DNA of 64,000 nucleotides from Micromonospora sp. WMMD961 (GTDB lineage: Bacteria > Actinomycetota > Actinomycetes > Mycobacteriales > Micromonosporaceae), in assembly GCF_029626145.1 (NCBI RefSeq), contig NZ_JARUBJ010000002.1:4685501-4749500 (forward strand), in the 5' to 3' direction. The notes below the pieces were generated by a model that was not told where the DNA came from, made no database searches, and saw nothing but the letters and a program-made list of their open reading frames with translations. The position numbers and the translations under genes were made by a program. Below are positions 32,732 to 40,842 of this stretch, piece by piece; the stretch's first letter is position 1, and each line of letters starts with the position of its first letter.

Positions 32732-33421
32732 TCACGTGGTCGTGGCGGCGATGACGTCGTCGGAGGTGGTGACGCAGCCGAAGACACCGCCCTGCATGGT
32801 GACCATGTGCAGTGCCGCGTCGTGGTTGGCCTTGTCGGTGGCGCCGGTGCAGTCGGAGAGGATCAGGCACTCGTACCCCCGGTCGTTCGCCTCGCGCATC
32901 GTGGTGTGCACGCAGACGTCGGTGGTGATGCCGGTGAGGATCAGGTGGGTGATGCCCCGGGTACGAAGCACCAGGTCGAGGTTGGTGGCGTAGAACGCGC
33001 CCTTGCCCGGTTTGTCGATGACCACCTCGCCGGGCACCGGGGCGACCTCGGGCACGATCTCCCAACCCGGCTCGCCCCGGATCAGGATCCGGCCGGCCGG
33101 GCCCGCGGAGCCGATCTCGGCGCCGATGCGCGCCGAGCGCCACCGCTTGTTCGCCGGCAGGTCGGACAACTCCGGGTCGTGCCCCTCGCGGGTGTGTACG
33201 ACCAGCATCCCGAGCGATCGGGCGTGCTCCAACAGTCGGGCGGTGGCCGGCAGGCCGGCCCGGGTGAGGCCGATGTCGTAGCCCATCGCGTCGACGTAGC
33301 CGCCCGGTCCGCAGAAGTCGGTCTGCCAGTCGATGCAGAGCAGTGCGGTGTGCGCGGTGTCCACCGTGCCGTCGTACGGCCACGGGTAGGGGTTGGCCGG
33401 TACCGGCCCGATGCTGCCCAT
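32732..33421 (-). CDS. Isochorismatase-family cysteine hydrolase, copy 1 (biuret/ureide hydrolase-like)
   Basis: A 229-residue enzyme with triad Asp in LLCIDWQTDFCGPGGYVDAM (Asp about residue 31), Lys in IDKPGKGAF (about 140) and Cys in GITTDVCVHTT (about 174). The segment DWQTDFCGPGGYVD resembles biuret and ureidoacrylate hydrolases more than isochorismatases. AGGAGG precedes the ATG. It follows the allophanate hydrolase gene by 38 bases and precedes copy 2 by eight. If it hydrolyses biuret, its product allophanate is the substrate of the neighbouring AtzF. Confidence 0.84.
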   Translation of the reverse strand: MGSIGPVPANPYPWPYDGTVDTAHTALLCIDWQTDFCGPGGYVDAMGYDIGLTRAGLPATARLLEHARSLGMLVVHTREGHDPELSDLPANKRWRSARIGAEIGSAGPAGRILIRGEPGWEIVPEVAPVPGEVVIDKPGKGAFYATNLDLVLRTRGITHLILTGITTDVCVHTTMREANDRGYECLILSDCTGATDKANHDAALHMVTMQGGVFGCVTTSDDVIAATTT

Positions 33422-33459
33422 CTTCTCGCCTCCTGTCGTTCTCGCTGGTGTCTGCCGCC

Positions 33460-35265
33460 CTACCTGCCGGCGGCGGCCTGACGGTAGGCCCGCCACCCAC
33501 CGGCGGCGCTGATGTCAACAGCCGGTGGGCCGGCGGCGTACGCCTCGCACAGGAAGCCGAGCACGTCCCGCCCGTCGTGCAGCCGGATCCAGCCGAGTGA
33601 CAGCGGTGCCGGCACTCCGGCCAGCAACTCCCCGACGGCGGACGACGGCAGACGCCAGAGCTCGACGTCGATCGGCTGACCCTGCGGGTCGTCCGGGGCC
33701 ACCCGGACGAGGCCGGGCAACCCCTCACCGTCCGGGGTCTCCATCCGGTAGAGCCGATACAGCGGCGCGGTCCGCGCCGCGCCGACGAGAGTGGCCCCGC
33801 GCCCGGTCAGCTCACCGTTGCGGGACTCACCGCTCAGATGCCGACCGACGACGGCGATCAGCGCCTGCGCCGCCGCCGGTGGCGCGTCGCCCGCCGCCAC
33901 AGCCGGTGGCGGTTCACCGCCACCGCCGACGAGGGCGGCGGCGAGCCGGGCCAGAGTGAGGTCGCTGAACGCCGGGCCCAGCAGGGTCAGGCTCGCCGGT
34001 CGGCCGCCGTCGGTGAAACCGTTGGGTACGGTCACCGCAGCCAGGTCGAGCAGGTTGGCGAACTGGGTGTAGCGGCCGAGCATGGCGTTGCGACCGATCG
34101 GATCCTCGGCGATCTCGTCGAGAGTGAACGTGGTGCCGACGGTGGGCACCACCAGCACGTCGATCTCGCGCCAGAGCCGGTCGACCCGGGCGCGCAGTTC
34201 GCGGAGCCGGTGCTGACCCCGGAAGGCGTCGATCGCGTCGTAGCGCCGCCCGGTCTCCAGCACGGTCCGGGTGACCGGGAGCACCGAGTCGGGGTGCGTC
34301 AGCAGGAAGTCGCCCAGCCCGACGAGCCGCTCGGCCACCCAGGGCCCCTGGTAGAGCAGATCTCCCGCCGCGAAGAAGTCGTCGAGCGGCACCGGCCGGG
34401 CGGTGGCGACCACAGTGCGCAGTCGTCGTACGCCGGCGTCGAACCTCTCGCCCTGTCCCACGTCGCCGAAGAACTCCAGATCCGCGGCGCGAGGCACCCC
34501 GAGGCGCAGCGTTCCCGGTACGCCGCCGCTCGCTCCTTCGGCCGGCAGCGCGCGCCCCCACGGGTCGGCTTCCGACGTGCCCCGGGCGGCGTGCAGCACG
34601 TCGACGGCATCGCCGACGTCGGTGGCGAACACCGACACGCAGTCCAGCGAGCGGCAGGCCGGGACCACACCGGCGGTGCTGAGTAGTCCCCGGGTGGGCT
34701 TGAGGCCGACGATCCCGTTCAGCGCCGCCGGGACTCGACCGGAGCCGGCGGTGTCCGTACCCAGAGCGAAGCTGACCTGGCCCGAGGCCACCGCCACCGC
34801 CGAGCCGGAGCTGGACCCACCGGAGACGAGACCGCCGCCGAAGACGCTCTCGCAGCTGCCGTACGGCGAACGGGCGCCGGTCAGGCCGGTGGCGAACTGG
34901 TCGAGGTTGGTCTTGCCGACGAGCAGGGCACCGGCGTCGAGCAGTCGGCGTACCACCGGAGCGTCCTCGGCGGCGCGGTACGCGAAGTCGGGGCAGCCGG
35001 CCGTGGTGATCATGCCGCCGACGTCGATGTTGTCCTTGACCGCGAAGGGGATCCCGTACAGCGGTAGGTCCGCGGGGTCGCTGTCGCGGGCCAGTGCGAT
35101 GGCGCGGGCTCGGAGGTCGTCGGCCGCGACGGTGCTGATCCAGACCGGCCCGCCGTCCTGGCCGGCGAGCCCGGCCAGCACATGTTCGGCCTGGTCGACG
35201 GGGGTCGTCGCGCCGCTGAGATACGCCGACCGCAGCGCCGAGACGGAACCAACGGGCTCTGACAT
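33460..35265 (-). CDS. atzF: Allophanate hydrolase
   Basis: Splits allophanate to ammonia and CO2 (via dicarboxylated urea), the last step of biuret, cyanurate and urea-amidolyase-type pathways. The 601 residues form an amidase-signature domain (Lys77 in AVKDNIDVGG, Ser-rich GGSSSGSA at 149-156, nucleophile Ser175 in DTAGSGRVPA) and the C-terminal ~130-residue domain typical of AtzF (RTAPLYRLYRMETPDGEGLPGLVRV, here in part). That second domain separates it from ordinary amidases. ATG 35265 was chosen; it lies directly after an inverted repeat likely bound by the GntR regulator. An upstream in-frame start at 35322 would place the operator inside the gene. Confidence 0.9.
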   Translation of the reverse strand: MSEPVGSVSALRSAYLSGATTPVDQAEHVLAGLAGQDGGPVWISTVAADDLRARAIALARDSDPADLPLYGIPFAVKDNIDVGGMITTAGCPDFAYRAAEDAPVVRRLLDAGALLVGKTNLDQFATGLTGARSPYGSCESVFGGGLVSGGSSSGSAVAVASGQVSFALGTDTAGSGRVPAALNGIVGLKPTRGLLSTAGVVPACRSLDCVSVFATDVGDAVDVLHAARGTSEADPWGRALPAEGASGGVPGTLRLGVPRAADLEFFGDVGQGERFDAGVRRLRTVVATARPVPLDDFFAAGDLLYQGPWVAERLVGLGDFLLTHPDSVLPVTRTVLETGRRYDAIDAFRGQHRLRELRARVDRLWREIDVLVVPTVGTTFTLDEIAEDPIGRNAMLGRYTQFANLLDLAAVTVPNGFTDGGRPASLTLLGPAFSDLTLARLAAALVGGGGEPPPAVAAGDAPPAAAQALIAVVGRHLSGESRNGELTGRGATLVGAARTAPLYRLYRMETPDGEGLPGLVRVAPDDPQGQPIDVELWRLPSSAVGELLAGVPAPLSLGWIRLHDGRDVLGFLCEAYAAGPPAVDISAAGGWRAYRQAAAGR

Positions 35266-35266
35266 A

Positions 35267-35283
35267 CTGTCGATTGTCGACAG
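35267..35283. promoter_or_regulatory. Inverted repeat, probable GntR operator
   Basis: CTGTCGA-TTG-TCGACAG, perfect seven-base arms, with an inner TTGTCGACAG that fits FCD-type GntR sites. It touches the start codon of the allophanate hydrolase gene and lies 60 bases after the GntR gene. Confidence 0.55.
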
Positions 35284-35342
35284 TTCTGTTACGAACGACG
35301 GCGCGATTCGTAACGAGCCCATGTCGAGCCCGCCCGTGGCGG

Positions 35343-36008
35343 CTACCCGAGGTACGAGCGCGCGCCGTGCGCGGAGAGCACGGCCAGCACCTCCTCCGGG
35401 TCTCCCCCGGCGACGGCCTCGAACAGCCGCTGGTGCCGGTGGACGCCGTCCAGCGGCTGCGCCAACTCCGCCTCCCGGCGCAGGTTGATCGCCATGTAGA
35501 GCTGCAACTTCACCAGGATCGAGTCGTACACCGCGGACAGTTGCCGGTTGTCGGCGAGCGCCACCAGGGCGACGTGGAACGCGCGGTGCGATTCGGCCAC
35601 CGTCATCCGATCGCCGAGCCCGACCGCCTCTCCCATCCGGTCCAGGGCCGCCCGCAGGCCGACCAGGTCGCTCTCCCGGCCGACCGGGATGCCCGCGCGC
35701 ACCGCGAATCGCTCCAGCACGTCCCGCAGCTCGTACAGCTCCCGCACGTCCCGCTCGGAGAGCGTGGCGACGCGGACTCCCCGCCGTGGCACGTGCTCGA
35801 CCAGCCCTCGCTGGGCCAGCAGCCGCAGCGCCTCGCGCAACGGCGCCCGGCTGATCCCCAACCGCCGGGTCAGCTGCTCCTCCACCAGGCGTTCACCCGG
35901 GTCACTCCTCCCACTGAGGATCTCCCGGGTGAGCCGGGTGACGGCGAGGTCCACCAGACTGACACTCTCCAGCTCACCATCCATCGGCGATGCGGCCACG
36001 TCGTTCAC
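35343..36008 (-). CDS. GntR-family regulator (FCD type)
   Basis: A 221-residue repressor-type regulator. The winged helix is LTREILSGRSDPGERLVEEQLTRRLG (split), then ISRAPLREALRLLAQRGLV, followed by a helical FCD effector domain with the metal/ligand residues RDVLERFAVR (Asp/Arg region), SHRAFHVAL and HRHQRLFEAV. GTG 36008 was chosen; ATG 35984 is an alternative that also keeps the DNA-binding domain. It heads the nitrogen operon on the same strand and probably binds the palindrome at 35267. Confidence 0.87.
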   Translation of the reverse strand: MNDVAASPMDGELESVSLVDLAVTRLTREILSGRSDPGERLVEEQLTRRLGISRAPLREALRLLAQRGLVEHVPRRGVRVATLSERDVRELYELRDVLERFAVRAGIPVGRESDLVGLRAALDRMGEAVGLGDRMTVAESHRAFHVALVALADNRQLSAVYDSILVKLQLYMAINLRREAELAQPLDGVHRHQRLFEAVAGGDPEEVLAVLSAHGARSYLG

Positions 36009-36440
36009 CCCGCCGAGTCTGCCACCTGTCGCACGAGGCCTGGCGCGGGCGCGTCCCCTCGGCGGCGCCGGCGCGGCCGGTGTGGATGCCGAACGGCGGG
36101 GCGCTCCGACCGGACCAACACTGACGCTGGTCGATGTTGCCAGAACACCTTCAGACGTGCTGGAATGGCTCATATCGCCGCAGCGCGGGGGCAACCGCGC
36201 TGGGAACGGCACGCACGGGAGCATCGCAGTGCCGGCAGCGCGCCGTCTGGGCAGGCGCTCGCCACCCGCACCGCCGGGCCATCTCCACGACGACGGGCGT
36301 CCTACTGGCAGGCGACCCCGCCCGTCGTCAGCACCCCCGGTACGTGCCCCGGCGGCCGACGCGCTCGATGTCCGACCCGCCGACTGCGTCCGATTCGGCC
36401 TGCCAGCGCATCAGAACCGGCGACGAGGTGAGAAGCAGTC
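36009..36440. other. Intergenic region, nothing recognised
   Basis: About 430 bases between the divergently transcribed GntR gene and the unknown membrane-anchored gene. Its base composition matches coding DNA, but I found no plausible product, ribosome-binding site or hairpin. It may hold the two promoters. Confidence 0.4.
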
Positions 36441-37022
36441 ATGATTTCCCGACAGAGTTTCGCGGGGTGGTACCGACACCGTCTGGTGTGGGTGGCGGTG
36501 ATCCTGTTGGCGACGTCGGCCGGCGCGGCCGTACTGGTCAACCGCTCCGACTCGAAGCCGGAGCCGGCCGATCTGCAGGCGCAGATCGTGGCCCGGATGC
36601 GTACGACGCTCGAACGGGTGGACCCGGGGCAGCACAACCACGCCGGGCACGACACCCAGCAGGTGGCCGCCGGGGAGGAGAAGCCGCCGGTGATCTGCGG
36701 CGTCCGCGTCTACGGCTACGAGCCGGCCGAGGTGACCACGCTCGCCGATGTGCAGACGGTCTACGGCTTCCACCTCTGCGGGATCGCCGAGCGGAAGCGC
36801 CCCTGGGACGTGGCCGTCAAGCTGGCCGGCCCGGTGATCATGGACATGTCCTCCGACCCTCCGGGCATCCAGGTGGTCGAGGCGACCGAGGACGTCAGGT
36901 TCATCGACCGGCTGCGGCAGATGTTCCCGGCCAAGTACGCGACGGTGGCGCAGGAGGAGGCGCTGACGGCCGCGGAGATGGCCGACCAGCGTCGCCGGTA
37001 CGACGCGGCAGCCGGGCTCTGA
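36441..37022 (+). CDS. Membrane-anchored protein of unknown function
   Basis: A 193-residue protein with one N-terminal membrane helix (about residues 14-33, RLVWVAVILLATSAGAAVLV), then an exported domain. It contains a short His-rich string (HNHAGHD, about 65-71) and two cysteines (ICGVRVYGYEP and HLCGIAERKRPWD) that could pair. The segment AEVTTLADVQTVYGFHLCGIA suggests an alpha/beta fold. I do not recognise the family. GAGG lies 11 bases before the ATG. It is 294 bases upstream of the LPMO gene on the same strand but with a separate promoter between them. Confidence 0.7.
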   Translation: MISRQSFAGWYRHRLVWVAVILLATSAGAAVLVNRSDSKPEPADLQAQIVARMRTTLERVDPGQHNHAGHDTQQVAAGEEKPPVICGVRVYGYEPAEVTTLADVQTVYGFHLCGIAERKRPWDVAVKLAGPVIMDMSSDPPGIQVVEATEDVRFIDRLRQMFPAKYATVAQEEALTAAEMADQRRRYDAAAGL

Positions 37023-37232
37023 CCACGCCGCGCAGGGCGTCGCCCCCGCACACGACCGGCCGCCGGGTGTGAGGCCGCCAGGCCGCGAGCTGGCTCTCCG
37101 GGCGCTGCGGTGGATGCCGTCGCGGGCGACCCGTTAGGCGATACCGCAACCGCGGAGCGTCGTGCACAGACCCGTCACTGCTCCGACGATTACGGACAGC
37201 TCGATCCACATCCGCCTATAGGTAGATCATGA

Positions 37233-37261
37233 TTGATATTTACATCTATTGATGCAACAGT
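37233..37261 (+). promoter_or_regulatory. Candidate promoter of the LPMO gene
   Basis: TTGATA and AACAGT separated by 17 bases, in an AT-rich patch (37200-37260) that stands out from the surrounding GC-rich DNA. The predicted transcription start would fall inside the CebR-like palindrome that follows. Confidence 0.35.
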
Positions 37262-37266
37262 GGCTT

Positions 37267-37280
37267 TGGGAGCGTTCCCA
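37267..37280. promoter_or_regulatory. CebR/CelR-like operator
   Basis: TGGGAGCGTTCCCA differs in one position from the established cello-oligosaccharide repressor site TGGGAGCGCTCCCA of Streptomyces CebR and Thermobifida CelR. It lies 37 bases before the LPMO start. Confidence 0.65.
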
Positions 37281-37316
37281 CCCTGATCCCCAGCACCAAC
37301 GAACGGAGGATGAACA

Positions 37317-37997
37317 GTGCGTTCACACCAGTTAGGTCAACCCGGCGGACCGTCCCGGTCGACAATCCGTCGGTCGCTCCAGGCGCTCGTCCTGCTGTTC
37401 GCGATGGTGGTCGGCACGCTGCCGTTCACCGGAGCCGCCCAGGCTCACGGCACCATCATCAACCCGGCGAGTCGGGCCTATCAGTGCTGGAAGACCTGGG
37501 GCAACCAGCACATGAACCCGGCCATGCAGCAGCAGGACCCGATGTGTTACCAGGCCTTCCAGTCCAACCCCGACACCATGTGGAACTGGATGAGCCAGCT
37601 GCGCGACGGCCTCGCCGGCCAGTTCCAGGCCCGCACCCCGGACGGGCAGCTCTGCAGCAACGGCCTCTCCCGGAACAACTCCCTCAACCAGCTGGGAGCC
37701 TGGAAGGCGACGACCGTCAGCAGCAACTTCACGGTCCAGCTGTACGACCAGGCCAGCCACGGAGCTGACTACTTCCGGGTGTACGTCACCAAGCAGGGCT
37801 TCAACCCGGCCACGCAGCAGCTCGGCTGGGGCAACCTCGACCTGGTCGCTACCACCGGGCGGTACGCGCCGGCGCAGAACATCTCGTTCAACGTCTCGGC
37901 GTCCGGACGCAGCGGGAACCACATCCTGTTCGTGATCTGGAAGGCGTCCCACATGGACCAGACCTACATGTGGTGCAGCGACATCAGAATCGCCTGA
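37317..37997 (+). CDS. Secreted lytic polysaccharide monooxygenase, AA10
   Basis: Copper enzyme that oxidatively cuts cellulose or chitin outside the cell. The 226 residues give a signal peptide ending AQA, so the mature protein begins with His44 (HGTIINP), the N-terminal copper ligand; the second ligand is His148 in DQASHGADYF. Cysteines typical of AA10 (Cys57, Cys77, Cys113 and one in MWCSDIRI) are present. No binding module is attached. GTG start with GGAGGA six bases upstream. A one-mismatch CebR operator before the gene suggests induction by cellobiose, arguing for a cellulose-active rather than chitin-active enzyme. Confidence 0.92.
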   Translation: MRSHQLGQPGGPSRSTIRRSLQALVLLFAMVVGTLPFTGAAQAHGTIINPASRAYQCWKTWGNQHMNPAMQQQDPMCYQAFQSNPDTMWNWMSQLRDGLAGQFQARTPDGQLCSNGLSRNNSLNQLGAWKATTVSSNFTVQLYDQASHGADYFRVYVTKQGFNPATQQLGWGNLDLVATTGRYAPAQNISFNVSASGRSGNHILFVIWKASHMDQTYMWCSDIRIA

Positions 37998-38016
37998 TCA
38001 GCGACACGGCACCACT

Positions 38017-38046
38017 CCGGCCCAGGGCGTCGTCGTCCTGGGCCGG
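38017..38046. terminator. Bidirectional terminator
   Basis: CCGGCCCAGG-N10-CCTGGGCCGG, a perfect ten-base-pair stem between the convergent LPMO and AlaX genes. Confidence 0.75.
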
Positions 38047-38054
38047 ATCCTCTG

Positions 38055-38798
38055 TCAGGAACCGAGCTTGATCCGGACCCGGCGATTCTGCCGGCCCTTG
38101 CTCTCGACCTTGGTGACGGTCACCCGACCGATCTGGCCGGTCGAGGCCACGTGGGTGCCCCCGTCGGCCTGCACGTCGAGCCCGACGATGTCCACCACCC
38201 GCACCTGGGGCAGATCCGGTGGTGCCGTGAACTGCGTCCGCACCAGATCGGGGGTGGCGTTCGCCTCGTCCCGGGAGAGCATCCGAACGACGATCTTGCG
38301 GTCCGCGGCGATCTCGGCGTTCACCGCGTCCTCCAGGGTCTGCTTGAAACCCGGCGGGACCTCCGGCAGGTTGAAGTCCATCCGGGCCTCGCCGGGCTCC
38401 ATGTTGCCACCGGTCACCAGCACGTTGAAGTCGCGGAAGACGGTGCCACAGAGCACGTGCAGGCCCGAGTGGGTACGCATGAGCGAGGTACGACGATCGT
38501 CGTCGATCGCCCCGGTCACTGTGGTGCCGACCGCGGGCACCGGATCCCCGGGCGCAGGCAACAGGTAGAGGTCGTCGCCCTTGCGGGTGCCGACGATCCG
38601 CGTCTGCACACCCTGCCAGATCAGCACGCCGTGGTCCGGCGGCTGGCCGCCGCCGCCCGGGTAGAACGCGGATCGGTCCAGCACGATGCCCTGCTCCGGA
38701 TCAGTGGGATCCGACCACACGACGGTGCAGTCCCATGTCCGGAGTGTCACATCTTCCCAGTCCAGCCGTTGGGTCCGGCCGTGATGATCAATACCCAT
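38055..38798 (-). CDS. Alanyl-tRNA editing protein AlaX-like
   Basis: Free-standing editing domain that removes serine or glycine wrongly attached to tRNA-Ala. The 247 residues contain the N-terminal AlaX/AlaRS beta-barrel signature RSAFYPGGGGQPPDHG (about residues 43-58) and zinc ligands in RTHSGLHVL (HxxxH, about 109-113). The second zinc motif, normally CxxxH, reads DGGTH (about 212-216), with Asp where Cys is expected. ATG 38798 has no visible ribosome-binding site; GTG 38750 is an alternative. Stands alone; convergent with the LPMO gene. Confidence 0.85.
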   Translation of the reverse strand: MGIDHHGRTQRLDWEDVTLRTWDCTVVWSDPTDPEQGIVLDRSAFYPGGGGQPPDHGVLIWQGVQTRIVGTRKGDDLYLLPAPGDPVPAVGTTVTGAIDDDRRTSLMRTHSGLHVLCGTVFRDFNVLVTGGNMEPGEARMDFNLPEVPPGFKQTLEDAVNAEIAADRKIVVRMLSRDEANATPDLVRTQFTAPPDLPQVRVVDIVGLDVQADGGTHVASTGQIGRVTVTKVESKGRQNRRVRIKLGS

Positions 38799-38983
38799 AG
38801 GTTGATGGGAGGGCGGCCGTCGGCGGCGCCACTCCGTCCCCCTTCAGCGCTCGCGTGGTCTTCTCGACCACGATTATTCGTGCGTCGTACACCGAGGACA
38901 AACACCCGGTGACGCTCAATGATCGGGCGCCCTCCACCTGGAGACCCCGCCTGTCACTCCCCCGGCCCGGGCCCGACGCTGCC

Positions 38984-39484
38984 TCAGGCCGACCGCTGGG
39001 CGGTGTCTCCGCTGCGCAGGCGGTCCAACTCGGCGAGGTACATCGCCTGCATGCGGTCGTAGTGCCGGACCAGCAGCGTGACCTCCTCGTCGCGGTAGCC
39101 CTCGATGAGCCGCTCGGCCCGCTCGGCGAACCGCTCGTACGGTCGCGTCACCTCGGGGATCCGCTCCGGACGTAGGGTGACGATCACCCGCCGCCGGTCC
39201 GCCGGATCGCGCTCGGCCGTCACGTAGCCCGCCTGCTGGAGCCGGCGCAGCATGCTGGTCACCGCCCCGGTGGTGAGGTTGGTCCGCTCGGCGACCTGCC
39301 CCGCGGTGGCGGATCCGACGTCTGCCAGGTAGTCCAGGCACTCCAGGTCGCTCACGGTCAGGCCCAGCCGCTCCGCGATGGCGTTTCGGAACACCATGGA
39401 CAGCCGCGACATCTCCCGCCCGGCGCGCATGAGGTCGGCGATCGCGGACGCACGGGCCGGCTCGTCGGACATGCCCGCAATCAT
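38984..39484 (-). CDS. MarR-family transcriptional regulator
   Basis: A 166-residue (or 162 from ATG 39472) winged-helix regulator: LTVSDLECLDYLADVGSATAGQVAERTNLTTG (DNA-binding helices, in part), SMLRRLQQAGYVTAERDPADRRRVIV (wing). The first ATG overlaps the stop of the flavin monooxygenase gene (ATGA), so the regulator is translated from the same transcript. A palindrome just before the monooxygenase gene is the likely operator, giving a self-controlled drug- or phenol-responsive pair. Confidence 0.85.
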   Translation of the reverse strand: MIAGMSDEPARASAIADLMRAGREMSRLSMVFRNAIAERLGLTVSDLECLDYLADVGSATAGQVAERTNLTTGAVTSMLRRLQQAGYVTAERDPADRRRVIVTLRPERIPEVTRPYERFAERAERLIEGYRDEEVTLLVRHYDRMQAMYLAELDRLRSGDTAQRSA

Positions 39485-40728
39485 GCCTCCGGCACGGTGA
39501 CCCGGTGCAGCCGAGGTAACACGCGGGTCAGCACCCAGTGGGGTGCGACCGCGCCCCCGGTGAGGCGGCGCATCAGCCCGGCGGCGGTGTCGACGGCACG
39601 GAAGGCGTAGGGCACCATCTCCTCCTGGTAGCTGGCGATGGCCTCCTCCACCGGCGTGCCGCCCGCCCGGGCCTCGACCAGCCGGCGGCCGAGCAGCGCG
39701 GCGTCGCGCAGCGCCGTGTTGCCACCGTGGGCGCCGAACGGCGGCATGACGTGCACGGCGTCGCCCATCATCGTCGCCCGGGGCACCGCCCACCGGCGCG
39801 GGCGGCGGCCGGTTGCGAAGAGGTTGAGCACCGTGGCGTCCAGCTCGGCCGTGCCGACCAGCCGCCGGATGACCGGGTGGAAGTCCGCACTCATCCGGGA
39901 GGCCAGTCGCCACAGCGCCAGCAGGTCCCCGCGGACGCCGGTGGGCACCTCCTCCTGCCGCAGCAGCAGTCCCCACATGACGTAGTCGTAGCCGGTGGGC
40001 GCATAGGTGCCCGGGGCCAGGCGCGCGAACGCCTCCTGCGGGCTCTCACCGAACCGCATGGAGGTGAAGAAGAAGGCGCGGCCCGGTCGGTCGGCGATGG
40101 CCAGGACCCCGCTGGTACGCAGCGCGTCCGGGATGACGGTCTCGCCGTTGCGCCGCAGGGGCGACCGTCCGTAGATGCCTGCCATCGGGGTGTTCGCCGG
40201 GTCCGCGTCCGGCATGAGCTGCGCGCGCAGCGCCGAGCCGACGCCGTCGGCGCCCACGACGACGGTTGCCGCGGCGGCCCCGCCGTCGGAGAACCGCAGC
40301 CGCAGCCCGGTCGGGCCGCCGTTGTCCGCCGCGACGGCTTCCTTGCCGTAGTGGATGCGCCCGTCCAGCCCGGACTGCAGGATCGACCGCAGGGTCAGCC
40401 GGTCGACCTGGCGGGTCGCATGCGGCTCGTCCTTGAAGGTGATGGTGAACGCGTCCCGCAGCCGGCTGTCGGTGAAGCGTAGCTGCCCGCCGGGCTCGTC
40501 GCCGGTGGTCAGCGCCAGGTTGTACAGCTGGCGGGGCAGGCTCTCGCGCAGCGCCTGCAGCCCGTACCGGTCGAGGATGATCCGGTAGCCCTGCCGCCGG
40601 ACGAAGGGGCCCGGGTCCCGCTCGTAGACGTGCACGTCGATGCCGGCGCGCGTCAGGTACTGGGCGAGGCAGAGGCCGGAGAGGCCCGCGCCGGCGATCG
40701 CTACCGAGAAGTCTGTCGATATGCCCAT
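39481..40728 (-). CDS. FAD-dependent monooxygenase (TetX/RebC-like hydroxylase)
   Basis: A 415-residue class A flavoprotein hydroxylase: FAD-binding VAIAGAGLSGLCLAQYL at the N-terminus, ARG-loop region VYERDPGPFVRRQGYRI, the DG motif VVVGADGVGSALR (about residues 155-167) and the GD motif MMGDAVHVMPPFGAHGGNTAL (about 315-335, quoted in part). Such enzymes hydroxylate aromatic natural products or inactivate antibiotics. The gene is the first of a pair with a MarR regulator and is preceded by an inverted repeat seven bases before the start codon, so a ligand of the regulator may be its substrate. Confidence 0.87.
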   Translation of the reverse strand: MGISTDFSVAIAGAGLSGLCLAQYLTRAGIDVHVYERDPGPFVRRQGYRIILDRYGLQALRESLPRQLYNLALTTGDEPGGQLRFTDSRLRDAFTITFKDEPHATRQVDRLTLRSILQSGLDGRIHYGKEAVAADNGGPTGLRLRFSDGGAAAATVVVGADGVGSALRAQLMPDADPANTPMAGIYGRSPLRRNGETVIPDALRTSGVLAIADRPGRAFFFTSMRFGESPQEAFARLAPGTYAPTGYDYVMWGLLLRQEEVPTGVRGDLLALWRLASRMSADFHPVIRRLVGTAELDATVLNLFATGRRPRRWAVPRATMMGDAVHVMPPFGAHGGNTALRDAALLGRRLVEARAGGTPVEEAIASYQEEMVPYAFRAVDTAAGLMRRLTGGAVAPHWVLTRVLPRLHRVTVPEA

Positions 40729-40734
40729 GCAATT

Positions 40735-40751
40735 ATCTTAACGACTAAGAT
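40735..40751. promoter_or_regulatory. Inverted repeat, probable MarR operator
   Basis: ATCTTA-ACGAC-TAAGAT, perfect six-base arms in an AT-rich stretch directly before the monooxygenase start (40728). The spacing and length fit MarR-family sites. Confidence 0.6.
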
Positions 40752-40842
40752 GATTTGGGCAAGGTGGCCCGGCTGCCGCCGAGGAGCCGCGCACGCCCCG
40801 GAGGGGACGGCGAGTGGTCCCCGCCGTCCCCTCCGGGCTAGG

